From positions 186,001-250,000 of the forward strand of contig NZ_VSKS01000001.1 in the NCBI RefSeq assembly GCF_008312835.1: 64,000 nucleotides of DNA. Direction: 5' to 3'. The notes beneath the pieces were generated by a model. The model had not been told where the DNA came from, did no database searches, and was given only the letters and a program-made list of their open reading frames with translations. The translations under genes were made by a program, and so were the position numbers. The stretch comes from Streptomyces marokkonensis. GTDB lineage: Bacteria; Actinomycetota; Actinomycetes; Streptomycetales; Streptomycetaceae. Below, piece after piece: positions 8,250 through 16,671 of the stretch (position 1 is the stretch's first letter; each line of letters opens with the position of its first letter).

Positions 8250-9773
8250 CTACGGTCCGGTGTGTCCCACCAGGACCTCGGCCGCGGCGATGCCCGACAC
8301 CCGCGTGGCCCCGTACGTCGCCAGATACACCGCACCGGGACGCGCACCCACGGGTACGCCCATCTCGACGACGCACGCGTCGGGACGGCGGCGGACCAGG
8401 CGGGCGAGCGCGCGGGTCATCCAGCCGTAGCGGGCGGCGTCCCGGACGACCACGACCAGCGGACGGCCGTCCGCCGGGCGGAGCGCCAGCAGATCCAGCA
8501 CCTCGTCGCCGTCCCGGAGCTGCGGTTCGCCGAGCCGGACGGACGTGGTGCCCGGGCGCAGCGTCCTGAGAGGTTCCGCCACACCCCAGGGGGTCCCGGG
8601 GTCGATGGCGAGGGTGGTGTCGGGGGCCAGTTCCACCACGTGGGGGGTGCCCACGAGCGGGAACAGGGTGTCCAGGTCCGGCTTGTGGTGGATGTGGACG
8701 GCCCGCCGGGCCGCCGCCAGACCGAGGCCGGGGGAGGTGCAGCGGGGCTCGGGGGCCGTGCGTCGCAGGGTGCCCGCCCACTCGGCGAACTCCTTTACCC
8801 GCCCGGCCGCTTCGGCCAGTCGCCGCTCCGGCAGGTGCCCGTCCAGTACGGCCCTCACCAGGGCGCCGGCCAGCCGGGCCGTGGTCGCCTCGTCGGCGTG
8901 CCCGCCGCCGACGCAGACCGTGTCGGCACCGGCGGCGACGGCCCGGACGGCGGCGCCCGCCATGCCGTAGCGGTCGGCCACGGCGCCCATCTCCACGGCG
9001 TCGGTCACGACCAGTCCCGTGAAGCCGAGTTCGCCGCGCAGCAGGTCACCGACGACGGGGCGGCTCAGGGTCGCCGGCCACCGGTCGTCGTAGGCGGGGA
9101 CGAGCAGATGCGCGGTCATCACGGCCCGTACGCCCGCGTCCATCGCCGCGATGAACGGCGGCAGCGCGGTCAGCGCGAGCGTGCCGGCGCCGGCCGAGAC
9201 CCGCGGCAGCCCGTGATGGGAGTCGACGACGGTGTCACCGTGGCCGGGGAAGTGCTTGGCGCACGCGGCGACACCCGCCGACTGCAGCCCCCGCACCCAG
9301 GCGGCGGCGTGCCGTGAGACCACGTCGGGGCGCGCCCCGAAGGAGCGCACCCCGATCACCGGATTCAGCGGGTTGGTGTTGACGTCGGCGCTCGGCGCGT
9401 AGTTCAGGGTGATGCCGAGACCGTGCAGTTCCCGGCCGACGTCCCGGGCGACCTGCTCGGTGACATCGATGTCGTCGAGCGTACCGAGGGCCAGGTTGCC
9501 CGGACGGGACGCCCCGGTGCGGGCCTCGAGCCGGGTGACGTCGCCCGCCTCCTCGTCGACGGCGACGACGAGGCCGGGGTTCTCCGCGTGCAGGGCTGTG
9601 GTGAGCCCCGCGACCTGTTCCGGACCGTTGATGTTCCGGCCGAACAGGACGACGGAGGAGAGCCCCTCGGAGATCCGGCGGCGTACCCAGTCGGGCACCG
9701 TCGTCCCCTCGAAGCCCGGCTGGAGCACGGAGTGCGCCCACCGCAGCAGTCGCGGGTGGCTGCTCTCGGTCAT
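8250..9773 (-). CDS. GH3 beta-N-acetylglucosaminidase (NagZ-like), DasR-regulated
   Basis: A 507-residue glycoside hydrolase family 3 enzyme. It has the beta-N-acetylglucosaminidase signature KHFPGHGD (173-180) followed by DSHHGLP, which supplies the His/Asp general-acid dyad, and the nucleophile D258 in VVTDAVEMG. No signal peptide is seen, so it probably acts in the cytoplasm on GlcNAc-containing disaccharides or muropeptides. ATG 9773 was chosen for its GGAGGTC ribosome-binding site; the longer in-frame start lacks one. It is a paralogue of dasD on the other side of the das cluster, sharing most of its motifs. Two DasR-type operators lie 56-92 bases upstream of its start codon. Confidence 0.9.
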   Translation of the reverse strand: MTESSHPRLLRWAHSVLQPGFEGTTVPDWVRRRISEGLSSVVLFGRNINGPEQVAGLTTALHAENPGLVVAVDEEAGDVTRLEARTGASRPGNLALGTLDDIDVTEQVARDVGRELHGLGITLNYAPSADVNTNPLNPVIGVRSFGARPDVVSRHAAAWVRGLQSAGVAACAKHFPGHGDTVVDSHHGLPRVSAGAGTLALTALPPFIAAMDAGVRAVMTAHLLVPAYDDRWPATLSRPVVGDLLRGELGFTGLVVTDAVEMGAVADRYGMAGAAVRAVAAGADTVCVGGGHADEATTARLAGALVRAVLDGHLPERRLAEAAGRVKEFAEWAGTLRRTAPEPRCTSPGLGLAAARRAVHIHHKPDLDTLFPLVGTPHVVELAPDTTLAIDPGTPWGVAEPLRTLRPGTTSVRLGEPQLRDGDEVLDLLALRPADGRPLVVVVRDAARYGWMTRALARLVRRRPDACVVEMGVPVGARPGAVYLATYGATRVSGIAAAEVLVGHTGP

Positions 9774-9828
9774 GCGGGACCTCCGTGCGGGGGTGTGCAC
9801 GCGGCGGATGCGAGAGGAACGCGCCACG

Positions 9829-9844
9829 AATGGTTCAGACCAAT
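9829..9844. promoter_or_regulatory. DasR-responsive element (dre) upstream of the GH3 gene
   Basis: AATGGTTCAGACCAAT matches 13 of 16 positions of the established DasR consensus ACTGGTCTAGACCACT, with the conserved GG and CC three-base-spaced core intact. It lies upstream of the minus-strand GH3 gene and just beyond the 3' end of dasR. Confidence 0.75.
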
Positions 9845-9849
9845 GCGAT

Positions 9850-9865
9850 GGTGGACTGGACCAAT
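9850..9865. promoter_or_regulatory. Second dre upstream of the GH3 gene
   Basis: GGTGGACTGGACCAAT matches 11 of 16 dre positions. Its start lies exactly 21 bases (two helical turns) from the stronger site at 9829, so two DasR dimers could bind on the same face of the helix. Confidence 0.6.
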
Positions 9866-9933
9866 GGAGTGTGTCAAGGAACGGACACGCGAACTCCCGG
9901 TGCACCGCGCCGCGTTGACGACGAACGGCCCGG

Positions 9934-10698
9934 TCAGGGCCTCGGACGCGTCAGGGTCGCGGTGAACTTGTAGCGCGAGCCGCGGTACACCGAGCGGACC
10001 CACTCCACCGGCGTCCCCGTCTCGTCGCGCGAGTGGCGGGACAGCAGCAGCATCGGCAGGCCCACGTCCGTGTCGAGCAGCCCGGCCTCGCGCGGTGTCG
10101 CCGGGGAGGTCTCGATCGTCTCGTCGGCCTCCGCCGGCCGGACGCCGTACACCTCGGCGAGGGTGGTGTACAGCGAGGTGTAGCGCGACAGGTTGCGGCG
10201 CAGTTGGGGGAAGCGCCGGGCGGACAGGTGGGTCGCCTCGATCGCCATCGGCTCGCCGCCGGCCAGCCGCAGCCGCTCGACGCGCAGCACCCTGTCCCCG
10301 GGTTCCATCTCGAGCAGGGCCGCCAGTTCGGCGTCGGCGGGGACGTAGCCGATGTCCAGGACCTGCGAGGCGGGGTTGAGCCCCTGGGCCCGCATGTCCT
10401 CGGTGTACGAGGTGAGCTGGAGGGTCCGGTACACCTTGGGGCGGGCGACGAACGTCCCCTTGCCCTGGATGCGGTCGAGCCGGCCTTCTCCCACCAGCTC
10501 CTGCAGGGCCTTGCGCACCGTGGTGCGGGAGGTGCGGAACTCGACGGCGAGCAGGCGCTCGGCGGGCATCGGGGAGCCCGGTGCGCGCTCGTCGGTCATC
10601 TGCAGTAACCGCTGCTTGATGCGGTAGTACTTCGGAACGCGACCGATACGGCCCGGCGCCCCCGTGTCTGCCTGGGCGCTGCTGACGTCCGTGCTCAT
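9934..10698 (-). CDS. dasR: GntR/HutC-family regulator DasR
   Basis: A 254-residue HutC-subfamily regulator. The winged helix-turn-helix occupies about residues 22-90 ([12 protein letters not shown], then [21 protein letters not shown] and IQGKGTFVA). A UTRA effector domain follows (about 105-248), ending in [13 protein letters not shown]. From established knowledge, DasR binds glucosamine-6-phosphate or GlcNAc-6-phosphate, which releases it from dre sites; it represses chitin/GlcNAc uptake genes and links nutrient state to development and antibiotic control. It is divergent from dasABC as in other streptomycetes. A dre at 10822 lies across its own probable -35 region, suggesting autoregulation. 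ATG with an upstream GGAAGG supports the start. Confidence 0.95.
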   Translation of the reverse strand: MSTDVSSAQADTGAPGRIGRVPKYYRIKQRLLQMTDERAPGSPMPAERLLAVEFRTSRTTVRKALQELVGEGRLDRIQGKGTFVARPKVYRTLQLTSYTEDMRAQGLNPASQVLDIGYVPADAELAALLEMEPGDRVLRVERLRLAGGEPMAIEATHLSARRFPQLRRNLSRYTSLYTTLAEVYGVRPAEADETIETSPATPREAGLLDTDVGLPMLLLSRHSRDETGTPVEWVRSVYRGSRYKFTATLTRPRP

Positions 10699-10800
10699 GA
10701 CCTGCCTTCCGGCTGCGGTGTCCGGCGCGCGGACGGCGGGGGCCGGCCGCGGTGCACGTCGGCGGACGGCCGGGTTCGGCGCCGCACGCTCGGCGATCCC

Positions 10801-10837
10801 GTTATAACCGTGAGTTCTCGCTTTGGTCTAGTCCAAC
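10801..10837 (-). promoter_or_regulatory. Probable dasR promoter with overlapping dre (10822-10837)
   Basis: On the minus strand a TATAAC -10 hexamer (complement of 10801-10806) sits about 100 bases upstream of dasR. The dre TTTGGTCTAGTCCAAC (10822-10837) covers the position expected for the -35 element, consistent with DasR limiting its own expression. Confidence 0.55.
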
Positions 10838-10919
10838 GGTCGACCCGCCCGCCTTTGGGTGGAGTTCTGCGGTCCCGTGGAGGTGTCCGAGCCGTTATCC
10901 GGGCGTGGGTCCGCGACCC

Positions 10920-10970
10920 TTGACAGAGCCATAGGTCTAGGCCAAGCTCCCCTTGCTGGTCTAAACCATT
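10920..10970 (+). promoter_or_regulatory. Probable dasA promoter with two dre sites
   Basis: TTGACA (10920-10925) is a good -35, and CAAGCT (10943-10948) is an acceptable -10 at 17-base spacing. A dre (ATAGGTCTAGGCCAAG, 10931-10946) occupies the spacer and -10. A second, GCTGGTCTAAACCATT (10955-10970), lies at the expected transcription start. This geometry predicts tight repression by DasR. The rest of the 371-base dasR-dasA gap shows nothing else I can name. The leader from about 10955 to the dasA start is roughly 115 bases. Confidence 0.7.
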
Positions 10971-11069
10971 TAGAGGAAGCCGGGTCCCAGCCCGCCGAGC
11001 TGTTGCGCCGTTGTGAGGGTCACCGCCGAGGGCGTGGGTGTGCAAGGCATTCCTGAGGAGGGGTGGCGC

Positions 11070-12347
11070 GTGAAGCGCAAGCTGATAGCCGCGATCGGGG
11101 TCGCGGGCATGTTGTTCTCCGTCGCCGCGTGCGGCGGCGACGACGGTGACGGCGGCAAGAAGGCCGGCGCGGACGGTTACGCCGGCGAGACGCTCACCGT
11201 GTGGGTGATGGACGGCTCGTCGCCGGACCAGTGGCAGAAGGACCTCGCCGCCGAGTTCGAGAAGAAGACCAAGGCGAAGGTCACGTTCGAGGTCCAGCAG
11301 TGGAACGGCATCCAGCAGAAGCTGACCACCGCGCTGTCCGAGGAGAACCCCCCGGACGTCTTCGAGATCGGCAACACCCAGACCCCGGCCTACGCCAAGA
11401 CCGGCGGCCTGGCCGACCTCGCCGACCTCAAGTCCGAGATCGGCGGCGAGTGGACCGAGTCGCTCAACGAGTCGTCCATCTTCGAGGGCAAGCAGTACGC
11501 CGCGCCCTGGTACTTCGCCAACCGCGTCGTCCTCTACAACAAGAAGGTCTGGGCGGACGCCGGCCTCAAGGACACGCCGAAGACCCGCGACGAGTTCTAC
11601 GACGCGCTCAAGACGATCGGTGACAAGACCGACGCCGAGCCGATCTACCTGCCCGGCCAGAACTGGTACCACTTCGTCGGTCTGGTGATCGGCGAGGGCG
11701 GCGAGCTGGTCAAGAAGGACGGCGACACGTACGTCTCCAACCTCGACGACCCGAAGGTCGCCGCCGCCGCGGAGACCTACAAGAAGTTCCAGGCGCTGTC
11801 CGAGGCGCCCAAGGACAAGGACGAGGCCACCCCGCAGCAGGGCGAGGTCTTCGCCAAGGGCAAGACCGGCGCGTTCATCGGCATGGGCTGGGAAGCCGGC
11901 ATCGCGATCAAGGCCAACCCGAAGATCGAGAAGGAGATCGGCTACTTCACCATCCCGGGTGAGACCGCCGACAAGCCCGAGGGCGTCTTCCTGGGCGGCT
12001 CCAACCTCGCGGTCGCCGCGGGCAGCAAGAAGCAGGACCTCGCCAAGGAGTTCCTGAAGATCGCCCTCTCCGACAAGTTCGAGGGCCAGCTGGCCAAGCT
12101 CAACGGCGTCATCCCCAACAAGGAGTCGCTGCAGAGCAACCTCGAGGGCAACGCCCCCGCCGAGGCCGCCGCGCCTGCCGCCGCCGTGGGCGGCACCACG
12201 CCGCTGATCCCCGAGTGGGCCGCGGTCGAGAACGCGCCCAACCCGATCAAGACGTACCTGACCGCCGTGCTGAACGGCAAGTCCCCGGCCGAGGCCGCGA
12301 AGCAGGTCGAGGGCGAGTTCAACAAGCGCCTGGCGCAGCAGCAGTAG
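11070..12347 (+). CDS. dasA: Chitobiose/GlcNAc ABC transporter substrate-binding lipoprotein DasA
   Basis: A 425-residue solute-binding protein of the extracellular sugar-binding (family 1) type. A lipoprotein signal peptide begins MKRKLIAAIG and ends in the lipobox VAAC with the acylated C21, followed by an Asp/Gly-rich linker. The mature protein has TLTVWVMDG at its start and a lysine-rich surface typical of streptomycete DasA. It captures N,N'-diacetylchitobiose at the cell surface and hands it to DasB/DasC; the ATPase is the shared MsiK encoded elsewhere (established for this family). GTG 11070 was chosen because of the GAGGAGGGG ribosome-binding site and because it starts the signal peptide directly. 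Two dre sites lie over its promoter. Confidence 0.95.
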   Translation: MKRKLIAAIGVAGMLFSVAACGGDDGDGGKKAGADGYAGETLTVWVMDGSSPDQWQKDLAAEFEKKTKAKVTFEVQQWNGIQQKLTTALSEENPPDVFEIGNTQTPAYAKTGGLADLADLKSEIGGEWTESLNESSIFEGKQYAAPWYFANRVVLYNKKVWADAGLKDTPKTRDEFYDALKTIGDKTDAEPIYLPGQNWYHFVGLVIGEGGELVKKDGDTYVSNLDDPKVAAAAETYKKFQALSEAPKDKDEATPQQGEVFAKGKTGAFIGMGWEAGIAIKANPKIEKEIGYFTIPGETADKPEGVFLGGSNLAVAAGSKKQDLAKEFLKIALSDKFEGQLAKLNGVIPNKESLQSNLEGNAPAEAAAPAAAVGGTTPLIPEWAAVENAPNPIKTYLTAVLNGKSPAEAAKQVEGEFNKRLAQQQ

Positions 12348-12435
12348 AAGCGCAAGCACTCCGACCGGAGCGGGGACCGGCCGTACGACGGTCCCCGCCC
12401 CGGCGTTGAACAGGCCGAGAAGAGAGATCGCGAGC

Positions 12436-13422
12436 ATGACCGTGCAGACCGAACGGCCGCCCTCCGGCCCGGCGGACGTCCGCAAGACGGACGACGGGGG
12501 ATCCGGCAGGCCCACACCGCGAGCCGCGTCGCGCGCCGGCGCGCTCGCCCCGTACCTGTTGCTGCTGCCCGCCTGCGCGGCCACCGTGCTGCTGCTCGGC
12601 TGGCCGCTGCTCAAGGACGTGCTGCTGTCGTTCCAGAACCTCAACATGGCGCAGCTGATCCAGCACGTCACCGAGTGGAACGGCATCGACAACTACAAGG
12701 AGGTCCTCACCGGCGAGGACTTCTGGCGGGTCACCCTCCGCTCCATCCTGTTCACGGCGGTCAACGTCGTCCTGACCATGGTGCTCGGCGCGCTCACCGG
12801 CCTGCTGCTCGCCCGCCTCGGCAAGCGCATGCGGTTCACCCTGCTGATCGGCCTGGTGCTGGCCTGGGCCATGCCCGTGGTGGCCGCCACCACCGTCTAC
12901 CAGTGGCTGTTCGCCCAGCGCTTCGGCGTCGTCAACTGGGTCCTGGACAAGCTCGGCTGGCACTCCATGGCCGACTACAGCTGGACCAGCAGCCAGATGT
13001 CGACGTTCTTCGTCGTGACCCTGCTGATCGTCTGGATGTCCATCCCGTTCGTCGCGATCAACCTCTACGCGGCGACCACCACCATCCCCGGCGAACTGTA
13101 CGAGGCCGCCTCCCTCGACGGCGCCGGCGCCTGGCGGAGCTTCACCACGGTCACCCTGCCGGTCCTGCGGCCGTTCCTCTACGCCACGACGTTCCTGGAG
13201 ATCATCTGGATCTTCAAGGCGTTCGTCCAGGTCTTCACCTTCAACGGCGGCGGCCCCGACCGGCTCACCGAGATCCTGCCCGTCTACGCCTACATCGAGG
13301 GCGTCGGCAACCAGCACTACGGCATGGGCGCGGCGATCGCCGTACTGACCGTCCTGATCATGCTCGGCCTGACCGCCTACTACCTCAGGATCGTGCTCAA
13401 GCAAGAGGAGGACGAGCTGTGA
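12436..13422 (+). CDS. dasB: Chitobiose ABC transporter permease DasB
   Basis: A 328-residue inner-membrane permease of the MalF/UgpA type, with six transmembrane segments after a 35-residue cytoplasmic lead. The coupling-helix EAA loop is visible as YEAASLDGAGAWRSFTTVTLPVLRP. ATG 12436 was preferred to the upstream in-frame TTG because it follows a GAGAAGAGAG purine tract. It lies 88 bases after dasA, and its GTGA overlap with dasC implies a shared transcript and coupled translation. With DasC it forms the membrane channel for diacetylchitobiose uptake. Confidence 0.93.
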   Translation: MTVQTERPPSGPADVRKTDDGGSGRPTPRAASRAGALAPYLLLLPACAATVLLLGWPLLKDVLLSFQNLNMAQLIQHVTEWNGIDNYKEVLTGEDFWRVTLRSILFTAVNVVLTMVLGALTGLLLARLGKRMRFTLLIGLVLAWAMPVVAATTVYQWLFAQRFGVVNWVLDKLGWHSMADYSWTSSQMSTFFVVTLLIVWMSIPFVAINLYAATTTIPGELYEAASLDGAGAWRSFTTVTLPVLRPFLYATTFLEIIWIFKAFVQVFTFNGGGPDRLTEILPVYAYIEGVGNQHYGMGAAIAVLTVLIMLGLTAYYLRIVLKQEEDEL

Positions 13423-14249
13423 AGCGCTCGCTCTTCGGCCGCCTGTGGCCCAACGCCACGGCCGTCGTCCTGTTCGTCGTCTTCGTCTTCCCCGTGTACT
13501 GGATGTTCGCCACGGCGTTCAAACCGACCGGCGACATCATCTCGGAGACTCCCGTCTGGTTCCCGACCGAGGTCACGTTCGAGCACTTCAGGACGGCTAC
13601 CGACGCCGACCACTTCTGGACGTACGTCCGCAACTCGCTGACCGTCACCGGCCTGGCCGTCGTCTTCTCCCTGATCATCGCGCTGGCCGGCTCCTTCGCC
13701 CTGGCGCGCATGCGGTTCAAGGGCCGGCGCGGCTTCGTCATCGGCTTCATGCTCGCCCAGATGGCGCCGTGGGAGGTCATGGTCATCGCGATCTACATGA
13801 TCGTGCGGGACGCCTCGATGCTGAACAGCCTGGTGCCCCTCACGGCCTTCTACATGATGATGATCCTGCCCTTCACCGTCCTGACGCTGCGCGGCTTCGT
13901 CGCCGCCGTGCCGAAGGAGCTGGAGGAGTCGGCGATGGTCGACGGCTGCACCCGCGCCCAGGCCTTCCGCCGGGTCATCCTGCCGCTGCTCGCGCCGGGC
14001 CTGATGTCCACCTCGATGTTCGGCTTCATCACCGCCTGGAACGAGTTCCCGCTCGTGCTGGTGCTCAACAAGGACGCCGGGGCGCAGACCCTGCCCCTGT
14101 GGCTCTCCAGTTTCCAGACCCAGTTCGGCAACGACTGGGGCGCGACCATGGCCGCCTCGTCCCTGTTCGCCGTCCCGATCCTGATCCTCTTCGTCTTCCT
14201 GCAGCGCAGGGCCGTCAGCGGCCTCACCGCGGGCGCCGTGAAGGGATAA
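13419..14249 (+). CDS. dasC: Chitobiose ABC transporter permease DasC
   Basis: A 276-residue MalG-type permease with six hydrophobic segments. Its first helix comes immediately after a short basic N-terminus, and the EAA loop reads LEESAMVDGCTRAQAFRRVILPLLAPG. The GTG start overlaps the dasB stop by four bases. A much longer upstream open reading in this frame is only the shadow of dasB and was discarded. Partner of DasB in the das importer. dasD follows nine bases downstream, so uptake and hydrolysis of chitobiose are encoded on one transcript. Confidence 0.93.
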   Translation: MKRSLFGRLWPNATAVVLFVVFVFPVYWMFATAFKPTGDIISETPVWFPTEVTFEHFRTATDADHFWTYVRNSLTVTGLAVVFSLIIALAGSFALARMRFKGRRGFVIGFMLAQMAPWEVMVIAIYMIVRDASMLNSLVPLTAFYMMMILPFTVLTLRGFVAAVPKELEESAMVDGCTRAQAFRRVILPLLAPGLMSTSMFGFITAWNEFPLVLVLNKDAGAQTLPLWLSSFQTQFGNDWGATMAASSLFAVPILILFVFLQRRAVSGLTAGAVKG

Positions 14250-14258
14250 CGCCACCCG

Positions 14259-15749
14259 ATGACGACATTCACCACCGGCACCGACACCCTCACCCGGGAC
14301 GCGCTCGCCGTGCTGCAGCCCGGCTTCGCCGGCACCACCGCGCCCGACTGGGTGCGCCGCCGGCTGGGCGAGGGCCTCGCCTCCGTCGCCCTCTTCGGCC
14401 GCAACGTCACCACCGCCGAGCAGGTCACCGCCCTCACCGCGCAACTGCGGGCCGAGCGGGACGACCTGCTGGTGGCCATCGACGAGGAGAGCGGCGACGT
14501 CACCCGCCTGGAGGTCCGCACCGGTTCCTCCTTCCCCGGCAGCCACGCCCTCGGCGCCGTCGACGACACCGGCCTGACCCGGGGCGTCGCCCGCGAACTG
14601 GGCCGCAGGCTCGCCGAGTGCGGGGTCAACTTCAACTGGGCCCCGTCGGCCGACGTCAACGCCAACCCCGACAACCCGGTGATCGGCGTGCGCTCCTTCG
14701 GCGGGGACACCGCCCTGGTCGCCCGGCACACCGCGGCCTACGTCGAGGGCCTGCAGTCCACCGGCGTCGCCGCCTGCACCAAGCACTTCCCCGGCCACGG
14801 CGACACCAGCGTCGACTCCCACCACGCTCTCCCGCACATCGACCTCGACGCCACGACGCTGCACGAGCGTGAACTCCAGCCGTTCCGGGCGGCGATCGCG
14901 GCCGGCACCCGGGCCGTCATGAGCGCGCACATCCGGGTGCCGGTCCTCGACCCGGACCGCCCGGCCACGCTCTCCCGGCGCATCCTCACCGACCTGCTGC
15001 GCGGCGAGCTCGGCTACCGCGGACTGATCGTCACCGACGGCATGGAGATGCGCGCCATCTCCGGCACGTACGGACTGGAGCACGGGGTCGTCCTCGCCAT
15101 CGCCGCCGGCGCCGACGCGATCTGCGTGGGCGGCGGGCTGTGCGACGAGGGCACGGTGCAGAGCCTCCAGGACGCGCTGGTGAACGCCGTGCGCTCCGGC
15201 GAACTGCCGGAGGAGCGGCTCGCCGACGCCGCCGCCCGGGTCCGCGCCCTGGCCGAATGGACCGCCGGCGTACGGCGCTCCCCGGCCGCGACGGCCGCCC
15301 CCGAGCCGGGGATCGGCCTCATGGCGGCCCGCCGCGCGGTGACCGTCACCCGAGCCGCGGCCGCCGCGCCGGTCACCGGACCGCTGTACGTAGCCACCTT
15401 CAGCCCGGCCCCGAACATCGCCGTGGGCGACGAGACCCCGTGGGGCGTCGGCGCGGAGCTGGAGCGGCTGCTGCCGGGCACGGCCACCGGCAGCTTCACC
15501 GGCCCCGACGCCGGTGACCGGGCGCTGAGGGCGGCGGCCGGCCGGCGCGTCGTCGCCGTGGTACGCGACGAGCACCGGCACCCGTGGATGCGCACGGCCG
15601 TGGACACGCTGCTCGCCGCCGATCCGGACACCGTGGTCGTGGAGATGGGCGTGCCGCAGTCCGCGCCGCGCGGCGCCCTGCACGTCGCCACCCACGGCGC
15701 GGCCCGCGTGTGCGGCGTGGCGGCCGCGGAGGCGGTCGTCGCGGGCTGA
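14259..15749 (+). CDS. dasD: GH3 beta-N-acetylglucosaminidase DasD
   Basis: A 496-residue family 3 glycoside hydrolase without a signal peptide. The signature KHFPGHGD is at residues 175-182, followed by DSHHALP; the catalytic nucleophile is D260 in IVTDGMEM. The distal NagZ-like half (about 340-496) carries VVVEMGVPQSAPRGALHVATHG. It should split imported diacetylchitobiose to GlcNAc in the cytoplasm. It is co-transcribed with dasABC (9-base gap). It is strikingly similar in layout to the GH3 gene at 8250-9773, so the transporter locus is flanked by two copies of this enzyme type. Confidence 0.92.
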   Translation: MTTFTTGTDTLTRDALAVLQPGFAGTTAPDWVRRRLGEGLASVALFGRNVTTAEQVTALTAQLRAERDDLLVAIDEESGDVTRLEVRTGSSFPGSHALGAVDDTGLTRGVARELGRRLAECGVNFNWAPSADVNANPDNPVIGVRSFGGDTALVARHTAAYVEGLQSTGVAACTKHFPGHGDTSVDSHHALPHIDLDATTLHERELQPFRAAIAAGTRAVMSAHIRVPVLDPDRPATLSRRILTDLLRGELGYRGLIVTDGMEMRAISGTYGLEHGVVLAIAAGADAICVGGGLCDEGTVQSLQDALVNAVRSGELPEERLADAAARVRALAEWTAGVRRSPAATAAPEPGIGLMAARRAVTVTRAAAAAPVTGPLYVATFSPAPNIAVGDETPWGVGAELERLLPGTATGSFTGPDAGDRALRAAAGRRVVAVVRDEHRHPWMRTAVDTLLAADPDTVVVEMGVPQSAPRGALHVATHGAARVCGVAAAEAVVAG

Positions 15750-15774
15750 CCCGCCGCCGCGGCCCCGGCGGTCA
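15747..15774. terminator. Convergent terminator-like hairpin
   Basis: Between the stop codons of dasD and the converging YdeI-like gene lies TGACCCGCCG ... CGGCGGTCA, a GC-rich imperfect hairpin whose arms include both stops. There is no U-tract, which is usual in Streptomyces. Confidence 0.4.
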
Positions 15775-16362
15775 GGGGTGCATCGTCTTCCCCTCGGCGA
15801 GCATGGCGACGAACTTCCCGATGCGCGCCGCCCGGGTCTGCGGCCGCTTCGCCTCCTCGATCCGGTGCAGGATCGCATAGCGGTTGCGGCTGTCCAGGGT
15901 CGTGAAGAAGTCGCGGGCGCCGGGTGCCGCGTCCAGCGCGGCCCGCAGGTCGTCGGGGACGGTCGCCGTGCTCGGGCTCGCGTACGCGGCCTCCCAGCGG
16001 CCGTCCGCCCGCGCCTTCTCCACCTCCCGCAGGCCGGGCGGCCGCATCCGCCCCTGCTCGATGAGGTCCAGGGCCTTCTGCCGGTTGACCGCCGACCATC
16101 GGCTGCGCGGCCGCCGGGGAGTGAAACGCTGGAGCCAGTACGTGTCGTCCAGCTTCTTCTTGTGCCCGTCGATCCAGCCGTAGCACAGCGCGGACTCCAG
16201 CGCTGTGGCGTAGTCGACCCCGGCGATCCCGGATCCCTTCCGCGGAATCCTCAGCCACACCCCGCCGGGGTCGCCGTGATGCTCCGCCAGCCACTCCTCC
16301 CAGTCCGCCTGCGTCCCGAAGGCGCGCACCGGCCCCACCACACCGTCCGCTTCATCAGCCAT
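15772..16362 (-). CDS. YdeI/OmpD-associated (OmdA)-family protein
   Basis: A 196-residue soluble protein of the bacteriocin-protection/YdeI group. Typical elements are WLRIPRKGSG, ALCYGWIDGHKKKLDD, the strongly basic FTPRRPRSRWSAVNR, and the C-terminal SRNRYAILHRIEEAKRPQTRAARIGKFV repeat, which marks the OmdA domain. ATG 16362 (MADEADG) was chosen over an in-frame TTG four codons upstream; neither has a strong ribosome-binding site. The family has been linked to stress or bacteriocin resistance in other bacteria, but no reaction is established. It is transcribed alone, away from the SepF-like gene, across a 309-base gap. Confidence 0.85.
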   Translation of the reverse strand: MADEADGVVGPVRAFGTQADWEEWLAEHHGDPGGVWLRIPRKGSGIAGVDYATALESALCYGWIDGHKKKLDDTYWLQRFTPRRPRSRWSAVNRQKALDLIEQGRMRPPGLREVEKARADGRWEAAYASPSTATVPDDLRAALDAAPGARDFFTTLDSRNRYAILHRIEEAKRPQTRAARIGKFVAMLAEGKTMHP

Positions 16363-16602
16363 GGGCCCATGCAACCGGCCGGCGGGATCCCGGTCAACGC
16401 GGGTGCCCGGCCCGGCAGTCGGGCGACCGCGACGGCCGGCCGGTCCCGGCGCGGGGGGAGGGGCCGGCCGCCCCGGCCGTACGCGGCACGGTGACGCCGG
16501 GCGGCGGCTGCCGGAAGCTGCAGGCGTCCGGCGAACACGCCGCCCGTGGTGCCGCGCAGACGCCTCCCGGTGCGCGTGCCGCGATGGCGGAGCGTGTCGT
16601 TA

Positions 16603-16632
16603 TTGGGCTGAACGGGTGACCATGGGTAAGAA
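16603..16632 (+). promoter_or_regulatory. Candidate promoter of the SepF-like gene
   Basis: TTGGGC (16603-16608) and TAAGAA (16627-16632) are spaced by 18 bases, 40-70 bases upstream of the SepF-like start. The rest of the 16363-16671 gap is GC-rich and shows no other element I can support. Confidence 0.4.
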
Positions 16633-16671
16633 TTGCCCGATGCAGACAGCCAGTGCGACAGGGGACGGAGC

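Noticed and set aside
13380-15878. An 832-residue minus-strand open frame across dasC-dasD
   Set aside because: Shadow of GC-rich das genes; composition is repetitive and without recognisable fold.
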